From: Thalassobaculum litoreum DSM 18839
GTDB lineage: Bacteria > Pseudomonadota > Alphaproteobacteria > Thalassobaculales > Thalassobaculaceae
DNA: 64,000 bases
Direction of reading: 5' to 3'
Assembly (NCBI RefSeq): GCF_900102465.1
Contig: NZ_FNBW01000010.1
Location: forward strand, 175,522-239,521
The translations under genes and the position numbers were made by a program. The notes beneath the pieces were generated by a model, which saw only the letters and a list, made by a program, of their open reading frames with translations, did no database searches and had not been told where the DNA came from. Below are positions 57,504 through 64,000 of the stretch, one piece after another (the stretch's first letter is position 1; the number at the start of each line of letters is the position of its first letter).

Positions 57504-58571
57504 TTAGAAGGACAGACGGATACCGGTGACGAAGTAGGTGGCCTCGATCTCGTCGGAGCCGGCAGAACCCTCGTCCTGGAACTCAGCATAGCCCAGGGTC
57601 GCAGCGGCGGTGACGCCCGGGCCCAGAGCATACTTGCCCGACAGATGGAAGGTGTCCTGCTCGGAGCTGTTGTCAACTTCGCCATGGAAGTAGGACAGGC
57701 TGACGCCGAACGGGCCGGTCTCGTAGGAGACGCCGAGGTTGTAGGCCTGACCTTCGGTCGCGCCGTCCTCAGCAGCGTAGGACGCGCCCACGCCGAAGCC
57801 GCCAACACCGAGGGTCACACCGGCGCTGTAGCTCTCCGGCTCATCGGTGCCCGAAGCGGACTCCATGAAGGTGCCGTAGCCGCCGGACACGCCGAGGGAC
57901 ACGCCGCCGAAGTCGCCGGAGTAGTTGGCGCCGAACGTCACCATGTCGGAGACGCCGGTGTTGCGGTCAACCGGAGCGTTCGTGTCCTGGAGGTTGTCCG
58001 GGGAGTACGACGCACCCAGCTGGAAGCCGGCGAAACGCGGGGTGTAGTAGGTCAGCTTCTCGGAGTCGTTCGCACGGCCCGGCTCGACATAGGTCGAACC
58101 CAGAACGCCGCGGAAGTAGCCGGAGCCGGAGACGTTGCTGCCCGAGAGAGCCGCCCAGTCGCCCTGGTCGCCGGAGTTGATGCTGATACCGAAATCGCTC
58201 GGGGCGTAATGCATCTTGTACATCGCCGAGTTTTCGGAGCCCAGGTTGATCTCACCGAACGAGCCCCTCATGATCAGATACGACTCGTCGATCTGGTCAG
58301 AGCTGTTGCTGTTGGCCTCGAGCTGGACGTTGATACCGAACTCGATACCGTTATCCAGGGTCGTGGAGCCCTTGAAGTGAATTTCAGAGTCGGACTTGAC
58401 GTCGAAGCCGTCAACGTCGCGGCCGGTGGAGTCGTCGACCGACGTGTAGCCGAACCACTGCTCCATGTAACCGCCAACCGAAACCTGCAGCTTTTCAGCG
58501 GCCATGGCGGACGGTGCGGCAATCAGGCCGGCGGCAACGATGGCCGTCGAGCCGAGAAGAACCTTCTTCAT
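57504..58571 (-). CDS. Outer-membrane porin
   Basis: A 355-residue Gram-negative porin (Porin_4-type). The signal peptide MKKVLLGSTAIVAAGLIAAP is cut after SAMA (residue 24). The mature chain alternates polar and aromatic residues in beta-strand pairs, with the start KLQVSVGGYMEQWFGY and a terminal phenylalanine (GIRLSF) needed for outer-membrane assembly. It has a strong GGGAGATGGGG site and its own terminator, signs of high expression. The strand pattern suggests a 16-strand general porin; specificity is unknown. Confidence 0.94.
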   Translation of the reverse strand: MKKVLLGSTAIVAAGLIAAPSAMAAEKLQVSVGGYMEQWFGYTSVDDSTGRDVDGFDVKSDSEIHFKGSTTLDNGIEFGINVQLEANSNSSDQIDESYLIMRGSFGEINLGSENSAMYKMHYAPSDFGISINSGDQGDWAALSGSNVSGSGYFRGVLGSTYVEPGRANDSEKLTYYTPRFAGFQLGASYSPDNLQDTNAPVDRNTGVSDMVTFGANYSGDFGGVSLGVSGGYGTFMESASGTDEPESYSAGVTLGVGGFGVGASYAAEDGATEGQAYNLGVSYETGPFGVSLSYFHGEVDNSSEQDTFHLSGKYALGPGVTAAATLGYAEFQDEGSAGSDEIEATYFVTGIRLSF

Positions 58572-58910
58572 TCCCCATCTCCCGAGTTCGAGGTGTTTTA
58601 GGGTCCTCGGTCCATCTGGAAAAAGCGAAACAGCACGCCCGCCATCCCTGACCGATGGCCAATTGCTACAGGGCTCTACGGACCACCGTCAACTCGGCTG
58701 ACGCCGCTCCGGGTGCAAAACTGTCTCAATGTGGCGGATATGTCACAACGCCGACACGGGAATCGCCACCTTCCTGAAGCGCCTGGGACGAGGATTTATG
58801 CGGCTGTCCGCATGGCATTGACGGAGCGAGGGACAGCATCGTTCGGCGATCATTGCGCCGGGCGCTCTGCGTAGGTAAAGAAGTGGCTGCGAACTTTGGA
58901 CAAGATTGTG
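58572..58910. other. Divergent intergenic region porin/DUF3576
   Basis: These 339 bases separate divergent genes and must contain both promoters. I find no convincing gene, RNA or strong inverted repeat here; open frames are short and lack ribosome binding sites. Confidence 0.5.
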
Positions 58911-59459
58911 ATGGCCGGTTCTCGATCGACTTTTAAGAATGCTGTTGGCGCAGGCGTGCTCTGCCTATTGGCCCTGTCGGCCTGTGGAACGGACGTGCCC
59001 GTCGAGTACGAGTACCCGACCACGGGTCCCAACGGCCTGCCCACCTATGAGAAGCAGGAAAGCCTTGCCGGACCGAGCGGGCTCGACCTGTTCTCTCTCG
59101 GCCAGGGCGACCAGAACAATCAGGGCGGGGGCGGCGTGGCGGTCAACGCCTTCCTGTGGCGGGCGTCGCTCGACACGCTGTCCTTCCTGCCGCTGTCCTC
59201 GGCCGATCCGTTCGGCGGCGTGATCATCTCCGACTGGTACAATCCGCCGGAAAGCCCGAACGAGCGGTTCAAGGTCACGGTCTATATTCTCGACCGCGCC
59301 CTGCGTTCCGACGGCATCCGCGCGAACGTGTTCCGGCAGACCCGGAGCAATGCCGGGGACTGGCGCGACGCGGCGGTGGACGAAAGCCTGGGCAAGGATC
59401 TTGAGAACACGATCCTCACCCGCGCCCGTCAGATCCGGATCCAGCAGGCGTCGCAGTAG
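58911..59459 (+). CDS. DUF3576 family lipoprotein
   Basis: A 182-residue protein with a lipoprotein signal ending LLALSACGTD. The body contains VNAFLWRASLDTLSFLPLSSADPFGGVIISDWY and RFKVTVYILDRALRSDGI-type blocks (each given here in part), the signature of DUF3576, an alphaproteobacterial envelope lipoprotein family of unknown role. It sits directly upstream of leuS-lptE-holA, its conserved place in Rhodospirillales. The start is taken at ATG 58911; GTG and TTG codons just before it are alternatives. Confidence 0.88.
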   Translation: MAGSRSTFKNAVGAGVLCLLALSACGTDVPVEYEYPTTGPNGLPTYEKQESLAGPSGLDLFSLGQGDQNNQGGGGVAVNAFLWRASLDTLSFLPLSSADPFGGVIISDWYNPPESPNERFKVTVYILDRALRSDGIRANVFRQTRSNAGDWRDAAVDESLGKDLENTILTRARQIRIQQASQ

Positions 59460-59522
59460 GTCGCACGAGCCGGTGCCGCGCGTGCCCGTGGCCCCATGCC
59501 ATCACTAAGAGAGCAGCACGTC

Positions 59523-62087
59523 ATGGCGCGCTATAACGTCAAGGAAACCGAGGCCCGGTGGCAGTCGCGCTGGGCACAGGACGGTTGCTTCGAGGTCGAA
59601 GCCGATCCCGCCAAGCCGAAATACTACGTCCTGGAGATGTTCCCCTACCCGTCGGGCCGCATCCATATGGGCCATGTCCGCAACTACACGCTCGGCGACG
59701 TGGTGGCGCGGTACAAGACGGCGCGCGGCTTCAACGTGCTGCATCCCATGGGCTGGGACGCCTTCGGTCTGCCGGCGGAGAACGCGGCGATCGAGCGCGG
59801 CGTCCACCCGCACAAATGGACCCACGAGAACATCGACGCCATGCGCGAACAGCTCAAGGGCATGGGCCTGAGCTACGACTGGCGCCGCGAGGTCGCGACC
59901 TGCGATCCGAGCTACTACCGCCACGAACAGAAGATGTTCCTGGATTTCGTCAAGGCCGGGCTGGCCTATCGCAAGGAGAGCTGGGTCAACTGGGATCCGG
60001 TCGAGAACACCGTTCTGGCCAACGAGCAGGTGATCGACGGCAAGGGCTGGCGCTCCGGCGCCCCGGTCGAGAAGCGCAAGCTGAACCAGTGGTTCCTGAA
60101 GATCACCCAGTATGCCGAGGACCTGCTCGGCGCGCTGGACGGGCTGGAAGGCCGCTGGCCGGACAAGGTCCGGCTGATGCAGCACAACTGGATCGGCCGC
60201 TCCGAAGGCGCGCGGGTCCGCTTCCAGCTGGTCGGCCGCGACGACAGCCTGGAGGTTTTCACCACCCGGCCGGACACCCTGTTCGGCGCCAGCTTCTGCG
60301 CGGTGTCGGCCAACCACCCGCTGGCGGCCGAGATGGCCGAGGGTAATGAGGAGCTGCAGGCCTTCATCGCCGAATGCAACCGCATGGGCACCAGCGAGGC
60401 CGATATCGAGACCGCCGAGAAGCGCGGCTATCGCACCACGCTGGAGGTCGAGCACCCGTTCGTGCCGGGCAAGACCCTGCCGGTCTATGTCGCCAACTTC
60501 GTGCTGATGGAATACGGCACCGGGGCGATCTTCGGCTGTCCGGCCCATGACCAGCGCGACCTGGACTTCGCGCGCAAGTACGATCTGCCGGTGCTGCCGG
60601 TGGTGCTGCCGCCGGAGACCGACCCGGCCACCGTCACCGTGGCCGACGAGGCCTATACCGGTCCGGGCAAGATCTTCAATTCCGACTTCCTGGACGGGAT
60701 GGACATCGAGGCCGCGAAGTCGGAGGTCGCCGGCCGGCTGGAGACGATCGGCCGCGGCGAGCGGACGACGACCTGGCGCCTGCGCGACTGGGGCGTGTCC
60801 CGCCAGCGCTACTGGGGCTGCCCGGTGCCGATGATCCATTGCGAGAGCTGCGGCGTGGTCCCGGTGCCGGAGGACCAGCTGCCGGTCGAGCTGCCCGAGG
60901 ATGTCGAGTTCGACAGCCCCGGCAACCCGCTGGACCGCCACCCGACCTGGAAGCACACCGCCTGCCCGTCCTGCGGCGGCGAGGCCCGGCGCGAGACCGA
61001 CACGTTCGACACGTTCTTCGAATCCTCCTGGTATTTCGCCCGCTTTACCGACGCGCAGGGCGAGATCGCCTTCGACCGGGACGCGGCCGACTACTGGCTG
61101 CCGGTGGATCAGTATATCGGCGGCGTGGAGCACGCCGTGCTGCACCTGCTGTACGCCCGGTTCTTCACCAGGGCGTTGCGCGACTGCGGCTATCTCTCCA
61201 TCGCCGAGCCCTTCGCCGGCCTGGTCACCCAGGGCATGGTCTGCCACGAGACCTACCGGGCGGACGGCCGCTGGCTCTATCCCGACGAAATCACCAAGAC
61301 CGACGGCGGCGACTGGGTCACCGTCGACGGCGGCAAGCCGGTGACCGTCGGCCGTGTCGAGAAGATGTCCAAGTCGAAGCGCAACACCGTGGACCCGGCC
61401 AACATCATCGGCAGCTACGGCGCCGACACGGCCCGGCTGTTCATGCTGTCCGACAGCCCGCCGGAGCGCGACCTGGAATGGACCGAGGCCGGCGTCGACG
61501 GTGCCTGGCGCTACATCAACCGGGTCTGGCGCGAGATCACCGAATGCCCGACCGCCCTGCCCGCGGCCGGAACGCCGAAGCCCGCCGAGCTGTCGGCCGA
61601 GGCCGAGACGGTCTACCGCGCCTGTCACAAGACCATCCTGGCGGTGGCCGACAGCATCGAGCGGTTCCGCTTCAACAGCGCGGTCGCCCAGGTCCGGGAG
61701 CTGTCGAACCAGATCTTCTCCCTGGCCGGCACGGGTGCCGGCGAGGCCTGGGTTCTGCGCTTTGGCTTCGAGACCCTGGTCCGGCTGATGGCGCCGATGA
61801 CCCCGCATCTCTGTGAGGAGCTGTGGCGCCAGCTCGGCCATGACAGCATGCTGGCCACGGCGGCCTGGCCGGAGGCCGACGCGAGCCTGGCGGAGAACGA
61901 CACTGTCACCATCGCGATCCAGGTCAACGGCAAGCTCCGGGCCACCATCGAGATGGCCAAGGACAGCTCCAAGGACGCGATGATCGAGCAGGCGCTGGAA
62001 CAGCCGAACGTGATCAAGCTGCTGGAGGGCAAGAGCCCCCGCAAGGTGATCGCGGTGCCCAACAAGATCGTCAACGTGGTGGCCTGA
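59523..62087 (+). CDS. leuS: Leucyl-tRNA synthetase
   Basis: An 854-residue class I aminoacyl-tRNA synthetase. The HIGH-type motif is in [16 protein letters not shown] (near 41-56) and the KMSKS loop is [12 protein letters not shown] (near 616-627). The CP1 editing domain is present ([15 protein letters not shown], threonine-rich pocket; [12 protein letters not shown]). Two CxxC pairs (CESCG, CPSCG) form the zinc domain. Length is standard. The ATG at 59523 ([14 protein letters not shown]) matches homologues better than an upstream ATG at 59496. Confidence 0.97.
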   Translation: MARYNVKETEARWQSRWAQDGCFEVEADPAKPKYYVLEMFPYPSGRIHMGHVRNYTLGDVVARYKTARGFNVLHPMGWDAFGLPAENAAIERGVHPHKWTHENIDAMREQLKGMGLSYDWRREVATCDPSYYRHEQKMFLDFVKAGLAYRKESWVNWDPVENTVLANEQVIDGKGWRSGAPVEKRKLNQWFLKITQYAEDLLGALDGLEGRWPDKVRLMQHNWIGRSEGARVRFQLVGRDDSLEVFTTRPDTLFGASFCAVSANHPLAAEMAEGNEELQAFIAECNRMGTSEADIETAEKRGYRTTLEVEHPFVPGKTLPVYVANFVLMEYGTGAIFGCPAHDQRDLDFARKYDLPVLPVVLPPETDPATVTVADEAYTGPGKIFNSDFLDGMDIEAAKSEVAGRLETIGRGERTTTWRLRDWGVSRQRYWGCPVPMIHCESCGVVPVPEDQLPVELPEDVEFDSPGNPLDRHPTWKHTACPSCGGEARRETDTFDTFFESSWYFARFTDAQGEIAFDRDAADYWLPVDQYIGGVEHAVLHLLYARFFTRALRDCGYLSIAEPFAGLVTQGMVCHETYRADGRWLYPDEITKTDGGDWVTVDGGKPVTVGRVEKMSKSKRNTVDPANIIGSYGADTARLFMLSDSPPERDLEWTEAGVDGAWRYINRVWREITECPTALPAAGTPKPAELSAEAETVYRACHKTILAVADSIERFRFNSAVAQVRELSNQIFSLAGTGAGEAWVLRFGFETLVRLMAPMTPHLCEELWRQLGHDSMLATAAWPEADASLAENDTVTIAIQVNGKLRATIEMAKDSSKDAMIEQALEQPNVIKLLEGKSPRKVIAVPNKIVNVVA

Positions 62088-62090
62088 GCG

Positions 62091-62624
62091 GTGGCGCGGC
62101 CGATGCGGACATCCGCCCTGCGCGCCGCCGCGGTCGCTCTTCTCCTGACCGGCGGCGCCCTGTCGGGCTGCGGGTTCCAGCCGCTCTACGCAAAGGACCC
62201 GACGCAGAGGACGGTCTACAATCAGGGCTTCCCGCAGGTCGATGTCGGGCCGATCAACGACCGGCTCGGACAGATCCTGCGCAACGAGCTGATCGACCGG
62301 ATCAACCCGCGCGGCGTCGCCCGCAACCCGGCCTACCGCCTCGACGTCTCCGCCAAGGAGCGGCGCTCGGATATCGTGATCCTGCGGGATTCCACGGCCA
62401 CCTTCGCGAAGTTCATCGTCGAGGTGAACTGGCGGCTGCTCGACCTGCAGAGCAACGAGGTGGTCACCAAGGGTAGCAACCAGCGCACCTCCAGCTTCTC
62501 GATCAGCTCGTCGGAATACGCGATCCTGCAGGCGGAGAAGGACGCCCGGCAGCGCGCGGCGACCGAACTGGCGGAGGATATCCGCCTGCGGCTCGCGCTC
62601 TATTTCAACCGCACCGAGGGGTGA
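62091..62624 (+). CDS. lptE: LPS assembly lipoprotein LptE
   Basis: A 177-residue outer-membrane lipoprotein that plugs the LptD barrel and delivers lipopolysaccharide to the surface. The lipobox is LSGCGFQPLY with the typical GFQPLY after the cysteine. The body shows VDVGPINDRLGQILRNEL and SSSEYAILQAEKDARQRAA, typical of alphaproteobacterial LptE. It starts at GTG 62091 or ATG 62103, three or fifteen bases after the leuS stop, so it is co-transcribed with leuS and holA. Confidence 0.93.
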   Translation: MARPMRTSALRAAAVALLLTGGALSGCGFQPLYAKDPTQRTVYNQGFPQVDVGPINDRLGQILRNELIDRINPRGVARNPAYRLDVSAKERRSDIVILRDSTATFAKFIVEVNWRLLDLQSNEVVTKGSNQRTSSFSISSSEYAILQAEKDARQRAATELAEDIRLRLALYFNRTEG

Positions 62625-62631
62625 GACGGCG

Positions 62632-63681
62632 ATGAAGGTCGCCGCCAACGGTGTGGAACGGTTCCTCAAGGACCCGCCGCCGGGGGTCCGGGCGGTGCTG
62701 GTCTACGGCCCCGATACCGGCAAGGTCCTGGAATTCGCCAAACGGATCGCCCGCACCGCGGTCGACAATCTGGACGACCCCTTCAATGTCTGCGAGCTGG
62801 ACGGCGACGACGCCACCGGCGATCCGGCCCGGCTGTCGGACGAGATGCATGCGCGCTCCCTGATGGGCGGCCGTCGCCTGGTGCGCCTGCGCAACGCCGG
62901 CGACAAGACCAGCGACGCGATCGTCAACGCGCTGGACGGCGACACCGGCGACACCCTCCTCGTGGTCGAGGGCGGCGACCTGAAGCCGTCCGGCGGTCTT
63001 CGCAAGCTGTTCGAGGCTAAACGCGAGGACATCGCCGCCCTTGCCTGCTATGCGGATACCGGGCGCGACTTGGCGACCATGGTTCGGGAAACCCTCGCAG
63101 CAGGCGCCGTGAAAATCGAGCCGGAGGCCGAAAGGTTCCTCGTCGAGCACCTGGGCGGCGACCGCATGGCGAGCCGAATGGAGGTCGAAAAGCTCACCCT
63201 TTTGGCGGGACAGGGTCAGACCATCGATCTCGATCTGGTTGTTTCGGCGATCGGCGATAGCGCAGCGCTGGATATTGACGCGCTGATTTCGGCCGCGGCC
63301 GAGGGACGGCCGGACGCGATCATGAGCGGGCTCGACCGCGCCTTCCGCCAGGGCGAGGCATCGGTGCGGATCATCCGCGTGGCGATCACCTATTTCCAGC
63401 GCCTGCATCTGGCCCGTGCGCGGATGGCCGATGGGCGCAATCCGGCCGATGCGGTCAAATCGCTGCGCCCGCCTGTCTTCTTCCGCACCGCCGACGGCAT
63501 GGCCCGCCAGCTTCAGCGATGGGATCTGCGCAGCCTCGCCTCGGCCCTCGCCCGGCTCGGCGAGGCGGAGATCCGCTGCAAGACGACGGGGTATCCGGAC
63601 GAGGCCGAATGCGGTCAGGCGATGATCGATGTCGCAAGAATGGCAGTCATGGCGGGACGGCGCGCGGGGCTTCGGCGCTAG
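62632..63681 (+). CDS. holA: DNA polymerase III subunit delta
   Basis: A 349-residue clamp-loader subunit that opens the beta sliding clamp. It starts MKVAANGVERFLKD and shows AVLVYGPDTGKVLEFAKRI (degenerate Walker A), LMGGRRLVRLRNAGDK, and the C-terminal collar QRLHLARARMADG. Seven bases separate it from lptE with a GAGGGGTGAGACGGCG leader. Its stop codon TAG contains the TA at which an IS630-type element appears to begin (63679-63680). Confidence 0.95.
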   Translation: MKVAANGVERFLKDPPPGVRAVLVYGPDTGKVLEFAKRIARTAVDNLDDPFNVCELDGDDATGDPARLSDEMHARSLMGGRRLVRLRNAGDKTSDAIVNALDGDTGDTLLVVEGGDLKPSGGLRKLFEAKREDIAALACYADTGRDLATMVRETLAAGAVKIEPEAERFLVEHLGGDRMASRMEVEKLTLLAGQGQTIDLDLVVSAIGDSAALDIDALISAAAEGRPDAIMSGLDRAFRQGEASVRIIRVAITYFQRLHLARARMADGRNPADAVKSLRPPVFFRTADGMARQLQRWDLRSLASALARLGEAEIRCKTTGYPDEAECGQAMIDVARMAVMAGRRAGLRR

Positions 63682-63700
63682 AGCATTTTCGCACCTGAGG

Positions 63701-63739
63701 GAATCGTAGGGGATTCCGTTTTTGGCACGAATCTGATTC
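63701..63739 (+). promoter_or_regulatory. Four GANTC (CcrM) sites in the IS630 end
   Basis: GANTC occurs at 63701-63705, 63712-63716, 63729-63733 and 63735-63739, within 39 bases, ending 30 bases before the transposase ATG. The density is far above chance. Methylation by the CcrM encoded in this same window could gate transposase expression or transposition. Confidence 0.7.
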
Positions 63740-63769
63740 ACCATCATGGCTGGGGATTGGAGGCCAGCC

Positions 63770-64000
63770 ATGATGACGCGAGCCTTTTCCGATGACCTTC
63801 GAGAACGTGTGATCCAGGCGGTCGAGGGCGGGATGTCCCGCCGTGCGGCGGCAGAGCGCTTTGGCGTCGGTGTGTCGACCGCGATCAAATGGGTGCAGAA
63901 ATGGCGATCGACGGGGACCTGGTCAGCACGTCCGATGGGCGGTGATCGGCGATCTGGTCGGATCGAGGCCGTTGGCGACGAGATTCTCGATCTTGTTGAT
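63770..64000 (+). CDS. IS630-family transposase, N-terminal part (3' truncated by the window)
   Basis: The frame gives 77 residues starting [20 protein letters not shown], then [25 protein letters not shown]. This is the helix-turn-helix DNA-binding domain of IS630 transposases, which recognise the element ends. The catalytic DDE domain lies beyond the window. Two adjacent ATG codons (63770, 63773) are possible starts. Whether the element is intact cannot be judged here. Confidence 0.85.
   Translation, partial: MMTRAFSDDLRERVIQAVEGGMSRRAAAERFGVGVSTAIKWVQKWRSTGTWSARPMGGDRRSGRIEAVGDEILDLVD

Larger units (their letters stand above)
63681..64000 (+). mobile_element. IS630-type insertion sequence, left end (runs off the window)
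   Basis: The element seems to start right after the TA in the holA stop codon with GAGCATTTTCGC, followed by inverted repeats (GGAATC/GATTCC at 63700-63705 and 63712-63717) and then a transposase gene. IS630/Tc1-type elements insert at TA and duplicate it. The right end is outside the window, so boundaries are inferred. Confidence 0.7.

Noticed and set aside
59505..62669. Minus-strand open frame of over 1,000 codons opposite leuS and lptE
   Set aside because: LeuS and LptE are certain; the antisense frame is compositional.

Overview
This is a GC-rich, gene-dense chromosomal segment of an alphaproteobacterium, most likely a Rhodospirillales-type lineage. The evidence is a CcrM-type GANTC methylase beside rnhB, the mdh-sucC-sucD-sucA-sucB-lpd block, a PodJ-like polar protein, and the order DUF3576 lipoprotein-leuS-lptE-holA. 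The placement is inferred from gene content; no rRNA gene is present. Codon use looks uniform and almost every gene is housekeeping. The only clear mobile DNA is the start of an IS630-type element at the right edge.

Layout. 1-3.0 kb: tail of an oligopeptide-type ABC transporter (binding protein, two permeases). 3.1-7.3 kb: SAM methyltransferase, pgk and pckA. 7.4-9.3 kb (minus strand): a ClpP paralogue, an ArsR regulator/AHSA1-domain pair with a 13-bp-arm operator-like palindrome, and a phasin. A perfect FNR/FixK-type box lies between the phasin gene and mdh. 9.6-18.6 kb: the TCA block mdh, sucCD, sucAB, lpd. 18.7-23.5 kb: priA facing a transaldolase-like gene, DUF484 and xerC. 23.6-29.7 kb (minus strand): lactonase-type MBL protein, GNAT, a split YeeE/YedE sulfur transporter, ccrM, rnhB and a PA0069-type radical SAM protein. 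29.8-30.9 kb: divergent ohrR/ohr. 30.9-36.5 kb: DUF4169, an APH-fold protein, a GT2-like protein, moaB, a lytic transglycosylase and a family-4 uracil-DNA glycosylase. 36.6-41.0 kb: ETF-ubiquinone oxidoreductase, a TPR lipoprotein and ispE.

41.0-44.7 kb (minus strand): three successive genes whose proteins share a ~35-residue N-terminal 'WSVKGV' module. One is PodJ-like (membrane segment, Sel1 repeats, peptidoglycan-binding domain); the other two are short coiled-coil proteins. 44.8 kb: tRNA-Gln(TTG). 44.9-52.6 kb: methyltransferase, MBL hydrolase, MFS transporter, OmpR-type regulator, DUF427, alpha/beta hydrolase, ribA and a conserved protein of unknown function. 52.7-57.4 kb (minus strand): a tight run of yggS, a TPR-sulfotransferase, a second sulfotransferase and a JmjC/cupin oxygenase, beside a porin with a textbook terminator. 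58.9-63.7 kb: DUF3576 lipoprotein, leuS, lptE and holA. An IS630-type element then begins at the TA of the holA stop codon.

Best candidates for something undescribed: the WSVKG triplet; the double-sulfotransferase/JmjC operon; clusters of CcrM sites (GANTC) both upstream of ccrM and in the IS630 promoter end; the FNR/FixK box by the phasin; and a 15-bp minisatellite inside ispE. No CRISPR array, prophage, toxin-antitoxin pair or known defence system was found.
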